In this document: positions 1-10,725 of the stretch, piece by piece
How positions within the stretch are numbered: position 1 is the stretch's first letter
Layout: each line of letters opens with the position of its first letter
Assembly: GCA_016292545.1 (NCBI GenBank)
Contig: JAEDIG010000005.1
Span: 1 to 47,922, forward strand
Source: Bacteroidaceae bacterium
GTDB lineage: Bacteria; Bacteroidota; Bacteroidia; Bacteroidales; Bacteroidaceae
Length of the DNA stretch: 47,922 nucleotides
Direction: 5' to 3'
Notes under the pieces: model-generated
The model's input: the letters and a program-made list of their open reading frames with translations, nothing else
What the model was told of the DNA's origin: nothing
Database searches by the model: none
Made by a program: the position numbers and the translations under genes

Positions 1-935
1 ACCACAAAGGCGCGAGGGTCGGCCTCCTTGATGGTGTGCTTCACGCGGTCCACCTCGCCCTGCTTCACCACAAGGAAGAGCATCTCCTTCTCTTTGCCTG
101 TGTAGAGGCCGCTGCTCTTGATGCGTGTGGCCGTGCGGTCCATGTCGTGGAGGATGAAGCGATGGAGGGGGACAAGGTCGAGGTCGCTGATGACAAAGAT
201 GAGCTTGTCATCCTTGGCTCCATTGATGACGTAGCTGATTACCTGGGAGATGATGTAGATGGACACAAGCGAATAGAGCGACAGGTACCAGCCGGTGGAG
301 GCATCGGCCTCTGTCTGGCCAATGCCGAACCCTATGACCAGCAGGCCAAACAGCACCACCATGCCGTCTACCATCAGAATGCCGCGGCTGAAGCGTATGC
401 CCATATACTTTTGCATGATGAGGGCGATGATGTCCGACCCGCCCGTGGAAGCCTGGCTCTTGACCACCAGGCCGGAGCCGACACCAATGACCGCTGCACC
501 CACTACGGTGGTGAGTATCAGATGGTCGCTCAGGTTGAGCCGGCCACCGGCCAGAAAGGCGGGGTCGAGGCTCTGCATGGCTTCGGGGGGATACACAAGG
601 GCCGTGATGATGTTCATGAGCGTGGGGGTGAGCAGGGCGGCCACGATGGTGCGTGTGCCCAGTTTGCTGCCCAGGAGCCACATGGAGAGGATGAGCAAGG
701 GAATGTCGAACATGTAGCCGAACGTACCCACCTGGATGGCGGGGAAAAGGTTGTGGAGCACGATGCTGAGCCCATACACACCACCGGGCACGATGTTGTA
801 GGGGTTGATGAAGACCACAAAGCCCGTGGCCAGAATGGTGCATCCTGCAATGATGCCTGCCCATGAGGCCCACCACTCACGCTGGGTGAGGTGGTGGCGG
901 GCCTTCTGCAGGTATGTGGCTGGCTGAAGTTTCAT
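1..935 (-). CDS. YitT/DUF2179 family membrane protein, 3' end outside the window
   Basis: An integral membrane protein of the YitT type, a family of unknown transport role. The visible part has about 311 residues. It starts with a short basic N-terminus (MKLQPATYLQKARHHLT), followed by five or six hydrophobic segments and glycine-rich loops such as NIVPGGVYG and ASTGGSDII, which are typical of the family. The soluble C-terminal region (about residues 225-311) looks like DUF2179, with FVISDLDLV and FLVVKQGEVDRV. No stop codon appears before the window edge, so the C-terminus is missing. The gene begins 28 bases after cysS on the same strand and is probably the last member of the rpoN-purE-ispG-cysS run. 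Family assignment is fairly firm; the substrate is unknown. Confidence 0.8.
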   Translation of the reverse strand, partial: MKLQPATYLQKARHHLTQREWWASWAGIIAGCTILATGFVVFINPYNIVPGGVYGLSIVLHNLFPAIQVGTFGYMFDIPLLILSMWLLGSKLGTRTIVAALLTPTLMNIITALVYPPEAMQSLDPAFLAGGRLNLSDHLILTTVVGAAVIGVGSGLVVKSQASTGGSDIIALIMQKYMGIRFSRGILMVDGMVVLFGLLVIGFGIGQTEADASTGWYLSLYSLVSIYIISQVISYVINGAKDDKLIFVISDLDLVPLHRFILHDMDRTATRIKSSGLYTGKEKEMLFLVVKQGEVDRVKHTIKEADPRAFV

Positions 936-963
936 GGGAATAGGGTTAAGGGGGGTGGGGTGG

Positions 964-2459
964 TTACTTGTTGAGCGTCCATGTGCAGCCGTCCTTGGTG
1001 TCCTTCACATCGAAGCCCAGGGCGGCCAGGTCGTCGCGGATCTTGTCGCTGAGCGCCCAGTTCTTTTCGGCCTTGGCCTGGATGCGCTGCTGCAGGACCA
1101 TGTCCACCACGGCCGAGAAGGCTTCCTCGCGGGCCTTGTTGCCCTGGGCGGCATCTTCCTTCAGTCCCAGAATGTCGAAGGCAAAGGTGCGGAACACATC
1201 GGTGAGCGCCTTGGCCACTTCGGCGGTGATGGAGGCCTTTTTGTCGATGACGGTGTTGATGGTGCGGCATGCGTCGAACAGCTGGCTGATGACCAGCGGT
1301 GAGGCCAGGTCATCGTTCATGGCGTCGTAGCAATGCTGGCGCAGCTCGTCCACGTAGGAGGCTTCTATGGCTGGTGCACCCTTCACCTTCTGTCCGTCGG
1401 CTATGCGATGGAGGTTCTTCCAGCCTTCCATCAGGCGGGCGAGTCCCTTTTCGGCTGCCTGCAGGGCTTCGTTGCTGAAGTCCACGGTGGAGCGGTAGTG
1501 TGCCTGCAGGATGAAGAAGCGGATGGTCATGGGCGAATAGGGCTGCGACAGCTTCTCGTGCTCTCCGGCAAAGAACTGGGGCAGGGTGATGAAGTTGTTG
1601 TAGGATTTTCCCATCTTCTTTCCGTCGATGGTGATCATGTTGTTGTGCATCCAGTAGTGTACCATCTGGTCGCCCTGGCTGGCCACGGCCTGTGCAATCT
1701 CGCACTCATGATGGGGGAACACCAGGTCCATGCCGCCGCCGTGGATGTCGAAGTGGTTGCCCAGATATTTTCGTCCCATGGCCGTGCATTCGCAGTGCCA
1801 TCCGGGGAAACCCTGGCTCCAGGGGCTGGGCCAGCGCATGATATGCTCGGGCTGGGCCTTTTTCCACAGCGCAAAGTCGGCCTGGTTCTTCTTCTCCCCT
1901 ATGCCCGAAAGCTCGCGGCTGGCATCCTTGATGTTTTCCAGCGAGCGGCCCGAGAGGATGCCGTAGTGGTGCTGCTGGTTGTATTTCTCCACATCGAAGT
2001 ACACGCTTCCGTTGCTCTCGTAGGCAAAGCCGTTTTTCATGATTTCGTCCACCAGCTGCTGCTGTTCGATGATATGGCCTGTGGCGTGGGGCTCTATGCT
2101 GGGTGGAAGGCAGCCCAGGGCATCCATGGCCTCATGGAAGCGGTTGGTGAAGTATTGGGCCACCTCCATGGGCTCCAGCTGTTCCAGACGGGCCTTCTTG
2201 GCAATCTTGTCCTCGCCCTCGTCGGCATCGTGCTCCAGATGGCCCACGTCTGTGATGTTGCGCACATAGCGCACCTTGTAGCCGATGTGGGTGAGATAGC
2301 GGAACAGGAGGTCAAAGGTGATGGCCGGACGGGCATGGCCCAGATGGGCATCGCCATACACTGTGGGGCCGCATACATACATGCCAACCCTTCCCTCATG
2401 CAGGGGGCGGAAGAGCTCCTTCTGCCTGCTGAGTGTATTGTAGATGATGAGTGGTTGTG

Positions 2460-2463
<4 letters not shown>
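964..2463 (-). CDS. cysS: cysteine--tRNA ligase
   Basis: Cytoplasmic class I aminoacyl-tRNA synthetase that charges tRNA-Cys. At 499 residues it has the usual length. The zinc/substrate cysteine lies in MYVCGPTVYG (Cys31) and the HIGH-type signature reads HLGH at 40-43. A further zinc-binding region, GWHCECTAMG with downstream FPHHECE, is present. The KMSKS-type loop reads KMGKS near residue 283. The C-terminal helical domain that contacts the tRNA anticodon is complete. Its start codon overlaps the ispG stop in an ATGA arrangement, so the two are translationally coupled. There is no sign of damage. Confidence 0.97.
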
Positions 2464-4163
<1,700 letters not shown>

Positions 4164-4164
4164 G

Positions 4165-4671
4165 TCAGTTCACCTTGAAACGGTATTTCACTTCGGCCAG
4201 TTCGCGGTTGGCCTTCACGATTTTTTCCTTGAGCCCGGCCTTGTGCCGGCTGATGCGCAGGGCCAGGTCTTCGTCGGCCAGTGCCAGGATTTCGGTGGCC
4301 AGTATGGCTGCATTCTGTGCTGCATTCACACCCACGGTGGCCACGGGGATGCCTGGAGGCATCTGGATGATGCTGAGCATGGCGTCGAGGCCGTCGAGCA
4401 TGCCCTTGATGGGCACGCCTATCACAGGCACTGTGGTGCCGGCTGCGATGACACCGGGCAATGCGGCTGCCATGCCTGCTCCGGCAATGATCACCTTGAT
4501 GCCCCGTTCCTTGGCCTGGCTTGCAAACTGTTCCACTTCGGCCGGAGTGCGATGGGCGCTCAGGGCGTTGATTTCGAACGGAACTTCCATTTCATCCAAG
4601 AACTTGGCAGCCTTTTCCATGACCGGAAGGTCGCTGGTGCTGCCCATGATGATGCTGACAATGGGTTTCAT
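4165..4671 (-). CDS. purE: N5-carboxyaminoimidazole ribonucleotide mutase
   Basis: Class I PurE of de novo purine synthesis. It moves the carboxylate of N5-CAIR to give CAIR. At 168 residues it has the normal size. Visible signatures are the nucleotide-binding MGSTSDLPVM, the catalytic-loop SAHRTP with its conserved His, and the GAGMAAALPGV, PIKGMLDGLDAMLSI and NAAQNAA segments. It is directly followed by ispG with a one-base gap. Upstream, a 58-base AT-rich gap separates it from the PAP2-like gene; no clear TAnnTTTG box was seen there, so it is probably read from the rpoN side. Confidence 0.96.
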   Translation of the reverse strand: MKPIVSIIMGSTSDLPVMEKAAKFLDEMEVPFEINALSAHRTPAEVEQFASQAKERGIKVIIAGAGMAAALPGVIAAGTTVPVIGVPIKGMLDGLDAMLSIIQMPPGIPVATVGVNAAQNAAILATEILALADEDLALRISRHKAGLKEKIVKANRELAEVKYRFKVN

Positions 4672-4729
4672 AATGGTCTGTCGTATGTGTTTGTTGTTTT
4701 GTATTATTATATAATTATTGTACTTAGAG

Positions 4730-5341
4730 TCAGGTGATGATGATGCCGAAGTAGCCGCACACGATGCCCACAGCCGAACCTCCCACCACCTGTCCCAGCG
4801 TGTGCTGGCGGAGCAGCATGCGGCTGGTCATCACCAGTCCGTCGAGCAGGATGGCACCACACAGCCACCACACGGGATTGAAACCGAAGATGGAGGCATA
4901 GGCCATCAGGGCTCCGATGATGCCGCCGGCTCCGGCCGAGTGCATGCTTATCTTCCATCGTGTGTTCACCAGCAGGCACACACAGTGGATGAGCAGCGAG
5001 GAGGCGATGATGGCTCCCATGAACATGGGCAGCCGCATCACCTGCATCAGCCGCAGGCAGCAGAAGTAGCACACCAGGCTGATGATATAGGGCCATGCGC
5101 GCCTGTGGCGGATGCGCAGCTGAATGGCCGAGAGGCCATGGATGCGCCGGTAGCAGTAGATGCCCAGTGCAGGCATGAGCACGGTGAACAGATACACCAC
5201 ACCCAGCACACACACCTTGTATTGCCAGGGAACCACCGACATGTAGGTGAGCGTGAAGAGGATGACGAAGCCCACCAGCGGATAGTAGGTGGGGCGGAAC
5301 ACCGAGGACAGGATGCGGCTGGTCAGGATGAGGCCCTTCAT
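4730..5341 (-). CDS. PAP2-like phosphatase family membrane protein, divergent
   Basis: A 203-residue polytopic membrane protein with about six hydrophobic segments. It resembles type 2 phosphatidic acid phosphatases, which dephosphorylate lipid phosphates at the membrane. Two of the three expected motifs can be read in the second half: KISMHSAGAGG stands where the family has PSGH, and SRMLLRQHTLGQVVGG matches SRxxxxxHxxxDV with Gln instead of Asp. The first motif (KxxxxxxRP) is not clear, so catalytic activity is uncertain. The start overlaps the rpoN stop by 4 bases (ATGA). A role in recycling undecaprenyl phosphate would fit but is only inference. Confidence 0.7.
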   Translation of the reverse strand: MKGLILTSRILSSVFRPTYYPLVGFVILFTLTYMSVVPWQYKVCVLGVVYLFTVLMPALGIYCYRRIHGLSAIQLRIRHRRAWPYIISLVCYFCCLRLMQVMRLPMFMGAIIASSLLIHCVCLLVNTRWKISMHSAGAGGIIGALMAYASIFGFNPVWWLCGAILLDGLVMTSRMLLRQHTLGQVVGGSAVGIVCGYFGIIIT

Positions 5342-6822
5342 AGATGCTCCTTTCTCAGGCGTGCCACCGGATAACCGATGCTTTCCCTGTATTTGGCCAC
5401 TGTGCGGCGGGCCACGTCGTAGCCCTTGGCCTGGAGCATGGCCGACAGCTGCTCGTCGCTGTAGGGGCGGCGCTTGTCTTCGTTGTCGAGCATGTCCTGG
5501 ATGACGGCCTTCACTTTCTTCACCGACACCTCACCGCCGTTCTTCTTCACGCTGCTGGAGAAGAACCATTTCAGGGGGATGGTGCCATAGGCTGTCTGCA
5601 CGTATTTGCTGGTGCACACACGGCTCACCGTGCTTATGTCGAGGCCCGTCTGTTGCGACACGTCCTCCAGCCTCATGGGATGGAGCGACATCTCGTCGCC
5701 ATCCAGGAAATAGTCGCGCTGCAGCCGGATGATGGCCTGCATGGTGCGAACCATGCTGTCGCGCCTTTGCTGCAGGGCCTTCACGAACACCTGTCCGCGG
5801 GTCACGTATTCACGGGTGAACTGCAGGTCCTCCATGGCCGAGCGGCTCAGCGTGTCCCTGGATGCCTCGTAGGCCTCCACCTTGTCCACTGCTTCCTGGC
5901 TCACCACCACCTGTGGCAGGTCGCCCTCGTTGAGGGTCATGGTGATGTTGCCGTCCGTGTCGGTGTCCACGATGAAGTCGGGCGTAATCTGGTTGGTGGC
6001 GTGCGCCATCGATTCGCCCAGGGCCGAGCCCGGCCGGGGATTGAGCCGCAGGAGCTCATGCTGGAGCATGCCCATCTGGGTGGTGGACAGCTGCATCTGC
6101 TGCTGTATCACATCCCAGTGTTTCTTGATGAACTCATCATAGAAATGGCGGATGACCGTGTCCATCAGCCTGCGTGTCTCGCCTTGTTCCTTCCGCGCGA
6201 TTTGTATGAGCAGGCACTCCTGCATCGAGCGTGCACCGATGCCTGGAGGGTCGAACTGCCAGATTACGTGCAGCACCTCCTCCACCTCCTCGGGTGTGGC
6301 CGGTATGCCCTGGTAGATTTCCAGCTCGTCGGCTATCTGCAGGATGGGCTTGGCGAGCATGCCGCTGTCTTCGAGCGAGCCTATGAGGTAGTCCATGATG
6401 CGCTGCTGCTTGTCGGTGAGGTCAAACTCTCCGGCCTGTTCCTTCAGCCTGTCATAGAAGGTCTGTGTGTCGGCCCATTCGATGTTCTCGGCCTGTCGGG
6501 TGCCGCCCGTTGGGCGGAGCAGGTAGTCGGGAATGTCGTCTTCCGAGCTGTAGTCGTCCTCGGCCTTGTAGTCGGCCTGCTCATCGGAGGGCTGCCCTCC
6601 GTCATAGTCGTATGGCTCCGATTCGGGGTCGTGGTCCGGAAGGTTGTCGGCCTTCTCCAGCCACGGGTTCTCCTGGCACTCGTTCTCTATGCGGCCCTTG
6701 AGTGCCTCCACCGACATTTCGGTCAGCCGTGCCACCATTACCTGCTGGGGCGACAGCGACTGTGTCTGCTCCATCTTCTGCTGGAGGGTTCCAGCCTGAA
6801 TATTCTTCTGGTTCATATTCAT
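5338..6822 (-). CDS. rpoN: RNA polymerase sigma-54 factor
   Basis: Alternative sigma factor of the sigma-54 class, which needs AAA+ enhancer-binding proteins to open promoters. The 494 residues show the expected order: a glutamine/leucine-rich activator region (QKMEQTQSLSPQQVMVARLTEM), an acidic linker (about residues 55-110), the core-binding region, the central helix-turn-helix region (QTGLDISTVSRVCTSKYVQT) and the C-terminal RpoN box ARRTVAKYRE. Two start codons are possible, 6822 and 6816. The -7 box ends only 9 bases upstream of the first, so the leader is very short. No enhancer-binding protein gene lies in this window. Confidence 0.97.
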   Translation of the reverse strand: MNMNQKNIQAGTLQQKMEQTQSLSPQQVMVARLTEMSVEALKGRIENECQENPWLEKADNLPDHDPESEPYDYDGGQPSDEQADYKAEDDYSSEDDIPDYLLRPTGGTRQAENIEWADTQTFYDRLKEQAGEFDLTDKQQRIMDYLIGSLEDSGMLAKPILQIADELEIYQGIPATPEEVEEVLHVIWQFDPPGIGARSMQECLLIQIARKEQGETRRLMDTVIRHFYDEFIKKHWDVIQQQMQLSTTQMGMLQHELLRLNPRPGSALGESMAHATNQITPDFIVDTDTDGNITMTLNEGDLPQVVVSQEAVDKVEAYEASRDTLSRSAMEDLQFTREYVTRGQVFVKALQQRRDSMVRTMQAIIRLQRDYFLDGDEMSLHPMRLEDVSQQTGLDISTVSRVCTSKYVQTAYGTIPLKWFFSSSVKKNGGEVSVKKVKAVIQDMLDNEDKRRPYSDEQLSAMLQAKGYDVARRTVAKYRESIGYPVARLRKEHL

Positions 6823-6830
6823 ATTTTGCG

Positions 6831-6864
6831 CAAAGGTACGATATTTTCCGCGAAGTAGGCCAAG
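6831..6864 (-). promoter_or_regulatory. putative rpoN promoter
   Basis: On the minus strand TACCTTTG (6838 to 6831) matches the Bacteroidetes -7 consensus TAnnTTTG. A weak -33 candidate, CTTG, lies at 6864-6861 with 22-base spacing. The box ends only 9 bases before the first rpoN ATG, which implies a leader of a few bases. Confidence 0.5.
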
Positions 6865-6889
6865 TTGTTCAAAGTTTTGTTGCTCTTTT

Positions 6890-6920
6890 TTTGCATGTTG
6901 AAATTAAATGATTATCTTTG
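6890..6920 (+). promoter_or_regulatory. putative promoter of the GH78-MBL operon
   Basis: TTTG at 6890-6893, 19 bases, then TATCTTTG at 6913-6920: a full match to the Bacteroidetes promoter pattern. It shows that the earlier in-frame ATG at 6908 lies inside the promoter, so the gene starts at 6953. Confidence 0.75.
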
Positions 6921-6952
6921 TCGCGCAAATAACCAAAAAATCTGTTAAAACG

Positions 6953-8758
6953 ATGCATATTAAGTCTCTTTTTGTGGCTATGGGCATGGCCTTGTCTGCC
7001 CATCCTCTCAGTGTATCAGCCCAGCTGAATTTCCCTCCCGCTTTTGGCAGCGACACGCTTGGCATCCGTCAGGACAAGATGACACGGGCCTACATCACCC
7101 CACGCAGGATCGTGTGGTCCACCAGCGGTGTGCACAATCCCGAACTGCTGCTGCAGCCGGGTACGGGCCAGACCGACATCTTTGACGGCGGCATGTGTGT
7201 GCTGGAGAACAAGGGCGACGAGAAGGCTTCCATCATCCTGGACTTCGGGCGCGAGCTGCATGGCGGACTGAGCCTGCTCTTCAGCAGCTGTTCGCCGGCC
7301 AAGACTCCGCTCGTGCGCCTGCGCTTCGGCGAGTCGGTGGAGGAAACGTGCAGCGAGCTCAATACCAAGTCGCTCGTGGATACGGGAAGCAACGAGAAGA
7401 TGGACCTGAAGAACAACACCGCCACCAACGACCATGCCGTGCGCGACATGGAGTTCCTCATGCCCTACTACGGAGGCATGGAGGTGGGCAACACGGGCTA
7501 CCGCTTTGTGCGCATCGACCTGCTCACGCCCGACATCAGGGTCAACTTCAAGGAGGTGTCGGCCATCTTCCGCTATCGCAACATCCCCTACAGAGGGTCG
7601 TTCCGCTGCAACGATGAGCGCCTCAACCAGATATGGAACACGGGTGCCTACACGGTACACCTGAACATGCAGGACTATATATGGGACGGCATCAAGCGCG
7701 ACCGCCTGATATGGCTTGGCGACCTGCATCCCGAAACGAGCACCATCGCCCATGTCTTCGGCAGCGACGAGAGCTTCTATGCCAGCCTCGACCTGGCCTG
7801 CAAGCAGTATCCGCTGCCCCGGTGGCTCAACGACATGAGTGCCTACTCGCTGTGGTATCTCATCATTCAGCACGACTGGTATATGCACAACGGAAACCTG
7901 GCTTTCCTGCAGAAGCACCGCGACTACATCACGGGACTCGTGGACTTGGTGGACAGCAAGGTGGATGCCGAAGGCAACGACAACCTGGGGGGCGGACGCT
8001 TCCTCGACTGGCCCAGCAGCCCCAACACGGAAGGCGTGTGGAGCGGCTACCGTGCCCTGCTGGTGTGGGCCATGCAGGATGCACAGAAGCTGTGCAAGGT
8101 GCTGGGCGACAATGCCCACGAGCAGAAGGCCGCGGCTGTGGAGGCCCGCTTGCGCAAGCAGGTGAAGGACCCCAACAACCTGAAGCAGGCAGCCGCCCTC
8201 ATGGTGATGGCCGGACTGATGGATGCCCAGAAGGCATGCAACGACTATGTGGCCGTGGGCGGTCCCAAGGGATTCTCCACCTTCTATGGCTACTACATGC
8301 TCCAGGCCATGGCCCAGGCCGGACGCTATGAGGAGGCCATGGACATCATCAGCAAGTTCTGGGGCGGCATGCTCGACCTGGGCGCCACCACCTTCTGGGA
8401 GGACTTCGACCTGGACTGGACGCGCAATGCCGGCCGCATAGACGAGTTCGTGCCCGAGGGCAAGGACGACATCCACGGCGATTTCGGGGCCTATTGCTAT
8501 CCGGGCTTCCGCCACAGCTTCTGCCATGGATGGGCCAGCGGACCCACGGCATGGCTGAGCCAGCATGTGCTGGGAGTGGAGGTGGTTGAACCCGGATGCA
8601 AGAAGGTGCGCATCAACCCCCATCTGGGCAACCTGCAATGGGTGGAGGGCACGTTCCCCACGCCCAAGGGAGAGATATACCTGCGCCACGAGAAGGGTGC
8701 CGACGGCAAGGTGAAGACTACCGTGAAGCTGCCTTCGGGCGTTAAAAGGGTGAAATGA
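6953..8758 (+). CDS. alpha-L-rhamnosidase-like glycoside hydrolase (GH78 type), exported
   Basis: Probable periplasmic glycosidase that removes alpha-L-rhamnose from plant or bacterial polysaccharides. It has 601 residues from the ATG at 6953, chosen because an upstream in-frame ATG lies inside the promoter. A signal peptide (MHIKSLFVAMGMALSAHPLSVSAQ) is followed by a beta-sandwich region with LDFGRELHGGLSL and LRFGESVEE. The (alpha/alpha)6 barrel contains DGIKRDRLIWLGDLHPE, which matches the acidic catalytic loop of GH78, and LGATTFWEDFDLDW. The C-terminal strand domain has VVEPGCKKVRINPHLG, usual for the family. Its stop overlaps the next gene's start (ATGA). It is shorter than many GH78 enzymes because extra N-terminal modules are absent. 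Confidence 0.85.
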   Translation: MHIKSLFVAMGMALSAHPLSVSAQLNFPPAFGSDTLGIRQDKMTRAYITPRRIVWSTSGVHNPELLLQPGTGQTDIFDGGMCVLENKGDEKASIILDFGRELHGGLSLLFSSCSPAKTPLVRLRFGESVEETCSELNTKSLVDTGSNEKMDLKNNTATNDHAVRDMEFLMPYYGGMEVGNTGYRFVRIDLLTPDIRVNFKEVSAIFRYRNIPYRGSFRCNDERLNQIWNTGAYTVHLNMQDYIWDGIKRDRLIWLGDLHPETSTIAHVFGSDESFYASLDLACKQYPLPRWLNDMSAYSLWYLIIQHDWYMHNGNLAFLQKHRDYITGLVDLVDSKVDAEGNDNLGGGRFLDWPSSPNTEGVWSGYRALLVWAMQDAQKLCKVLGDNAHEQKAAAVEARLRKQVKDPNNLKQAAALMVMAGLMDAQKACNDYVAVGGPKGFSTFYGYYMLQAMAQAGRYEEAMDIISKFWGGMLDLGATTFWEDFDLDWTRNAGRIDEFVPEGKDDIHGDFGAYCYPGFRHSFCHGWASGPTAWLSQHVLGVEVVEPGCKKVRINPHLGNLQWVEGTFPTPKGEIYLRHEKGADGKVKTTVKLPSGVKRVK

Positions 8759-9678
8759 TGGACCGCAGAACGTTCCTGTCCTCATCGCTCATGGCCGCAG
8801 GCGCCATGAGCGTGCAACCGGTGGCCGCAGCAGGCGACCTCACGGGACGATGGCTTTCAGACAGGAAGCCGCAGTTCACGATGTGGCAGCTGCCCTCCTT
8901 CCGCAACGACATAGGGAACAGCTATGTGTTCCGCACGTCCTCGGGCAAGGTGGTTGTGATGGACGGCGGGCAGCGGCGTGAGGAGCTCACGCTCAGGGGC
9001 TTCATCGGTGCCCTGGGGGGCGAGGTGGAGGCCTGGTTCGTGTCCCATCCCCATGGCGACCACATGGGTGCGCTGTGCGAGATACTCAAGGACCCGCAGG
9101 ACCTGCGCATCCGCCACATCTACCACAGCCGCATCACGGAGCCCGTCATCAAGGCCGAACCGGAGCAGTGCGAGAAGGACTGCCGTGAGTTCTACAGCCT
9201 GCTCGACAACTGCCGGCTGGCTAGGGTGACGGACATCCAGGAGGCCGGCGGCGAATATGACTTCGACGGCATGCACCTGAAAATCCTGAGTGTGGCCAAC
9301 GACTTCACCACCAATGCCTACAACAACTCCTCGATGATCATGCGCGTGTGGGACCGCCGCAAGAGCATCCTCTTCCTGGGCGATGCGGGGGTGGAATGCG
9401 GACGCAAGGCCCTGGAGGGCCCCTACCGCCGGTATCTGGACAGCGAATATGTGCAGATGGCCCATCACGGGCAGAACGGATGCGACGAGCATTTCTACCG
9501 TTCCATCAAGTTCCGTGCCTGCCTGTGGAGCACGCCCCTGTGGGTGTGGGACAACGACCAGGGAAAGGGCTTCAACACCGGCATCCTGCGCACCTTCGAC
9601 ACTCGTGTGTGGATGGACCGCCTGCTCATCAAGGAGCACCACGTGAGTTGTCTGGAAGGCATCTTCCGGCTCGACTGA
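8755..9678 (+). CDS. metallo-beta-lactamase-fold hydrolase with twin-arginine-like signal
   Basis: A 307-residue MBL-fold protein of unknown substrate. The zinc signature SHPHGDHMGAL (HxHxDH) is clear at about residues 97-107. Further metal ligands are likely in FLGDAGVECG and MAHHGQNG. The N-terminus MMDRRTFLSSSLMAAGA has the paired arginines, Phe-Leu and small-residue stretch of a Tat-type signal, so it may be exported folded. Either of two adjacent ATGs (8755, 8758) could be used; both overlap the stop of the rhamnosidase-like gene. Coupling to that gene suggests action on a sugar-linked ester or phosphate, which is inference only. Confidence 0.82.
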   Translation: MMDRRTFLSSSLMAAGAMSVQPVAAAGDLTGRWLSDRKPQFTMWQLPSFRNDIGNSYVFRTSSGKVVVMDGGQRREELTLRGFIGALGGEVEAWFVSHPHGDHMGALCEILKDPQDLRIRHIYHSRITEPVIKAEPEQCEKDCREFYSLLDNCRLARVTDIQEAGGEYDFDGMHLKILSVANDFTTNAYNNSSMIMRVWDRRKSILFLGDAGVECGRKALEGPYRRYLDSEYVQMAHHGQNGCDEHFYRSIKFRACLWSTPLWVWDNDQGKGFNTGILRTFDTRVWMDRLLIKEHHVSCLEGIFRLD

Positions 9679-9701
9679 CCTTCTCCCCTCCTATGCTTTG
9701 T

Positions 9702-9724
9702 CCGGGACCGCAATACGGTTCCGG
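9702..9724. terminator. hairpin between converging genes, possible terminator
   Basis: CCGGGACCG (9702-9710), loop CAATA, then CGGTTCCGG (9716-9724): a 9-bp stem with one G-T pair. It lies between the stop of the MBL-fold gene and the 3' end of xerD and could serve both. There is no clear T-tract, so Rho-independent termination is uncertain. Confidence 0.45.
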
Positions 9725-9759
9725 CTGCCTGGACGGCATACGCAGCAAACAAACATCTG

Positions 9760-10701
9760 CTACCCTCCGCCCTTGTGCCTGATGTTGCGGGGGTGGTGTT
9801 CCAGGATTTCCTCGCGCAGGTGGCTGCGGTCCACATGCATGTAGATTTCTGTGGTGCTGATGTCCTCGTGGCCCAGCATGGCCTGGATAGCCCGCAGGTT
9901 GGCCCCTCCCTGTAGCAGGTGGGTGGCAAAGCTGTGGCGGAAGGTGTGGGGGCTGATGGTCTTCTCTATGCCGGCCTGGGCCGCATACTGCTTGATGTAG
10001 ACAAAGATGCTGATGCGGCTCAGGTGCTTGCCCCGGGTGGTGGACACGAACACATAGTCCTGCTCCCCGGGCTGCACCTTGATGTGCTGGCGCACCACAA
10101 ACCATTCGCGCAGGCGGTCGATGGCCTGCTGGCAGATGGGCACTAGCCTCTCCTTGCTGCCCTTTCCCATCACCCGGATGAAGCCCTCCTCCAGATGCAG
10201 GTTGCTGATGAGCAGCCCGCACAGTTCGCTTATGCGCAGGCCGCAGCCGTAGAGGATTTCCAGGATGGCAAGGTCGCGCACGCCTTCGGGCTTGCTCAGG
10301 TCGATGGCCGCCTCTATGCGCTCAATCTCCTCCAGCGAGAGCACCGAGGGCAGGTGGCGCCCTATCTGCGGGCTTTCGAGCAGTTCGGTGGGGTCGGTGT
10401 CAATCTCCTTCTCCAGCAGCAGGAACCGATAGAACGACCTCACTCCGCTGAGCACCCTGGCCGTGCTCCGGGCTGTGATGCCGCCTTCGCGGAGCTGGCC
10501 TGCAAACAGGTCGAGCTGCTCCAGGGTGACATGGCGGAAGTCGATGCCCTGGTCGGAATAGAAGTTTATCAGCTTCTGAAGGTCCTTTATGTAGGCATCC
10601 AGGGTGTTTTTTGAGTAGGAACGCTCCATCTGGAGGTACATAATATAGCGCCGGATGATGTTTTTGTCTATAATTCCGAGGTTGGTTATCTCATATTTCA
10701 T
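9760..10701 (-). CDS. xerD: tyrosine recombinase XerD
   Basis: Site-specific recombinase that resolves chromosome dimers at dif together with XerC. The 313 residues hold an N-terminal SAM-like domain (about 10-95) that grips DNA and a C-terminal catalytic domain. All active-site residues are visible: Arg156 (GLRISEL), Lys180/183 (GKGSKER), His252 and Arg255 (HTFRHSFATHLL), His278 (GHEDI) and nucleophile Tyr287 (TEIYMHVD). Length and motifs fit the housekeeping enzyme rather than a phage or conjugative integrase; no attachment site, excisionase or mobilisation gene is nearby. It is transcribed away from aroQ from overlapping promoters. Confidence 0.93.
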   Translation of the reverse strand: MKYEITNLGIIDKNIIRRYIMYLQMERSYSKNTLDAYIKDLQKLINFYSDQGIDFRHVTLEQLDLFAGQLREGGITARSTARVLSGVRSFYRFLLLEKEIDTDPTELLESPQIGRHLPSVLSLEEIERIEAAIDLSKPEGVRDLAILEILYGCGLRISELCGLLISNLHLEEGFIRVMGKGSKERLVPICQQAIDRLREWFVVRQHIKVQPGEQDYVFVSTTRGKHLSRISIFVYIKQYAAQAGIEKTISPHTFRHSFATHLLQGGANLRAIQAMLGHEDISTTEIYMHVDRSHLREEILEHHPRNIRHKGGG

Positions 10702-10711
10702 AAAAAATAGT

Positions 10712-10719
10712 TATCTTTG
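10712..10719 (+). promoter_or_regulatory. putative aroQ operon -7 box
   Basis: TATCTTTG 24 bases before the aroQ ATG matches the -7 consensus. No good TTTG was found at the expected -33 distance. It lies beside the xerD -7 box of the opposite strand. Confidence 0.5.
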
Positions 10720-10725
10720 CAATCA

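Noticed and set aside
5344..6858. 504-codon plus-strand frame opposite rpoN, and similar long frames opposite cysS, ispG, porX, porW and bamA
   Set aside because: They mirror GC-rich coding strands, have skewed His/Gly/Val-rich composition, and the opposite frames are clearly conserved proteins.
9760..10701. Integrase of a mobile element
   Set aside because: Length, motifs and lack of attachment sites, excisionase or transfer genes fit housekeeping XerD.
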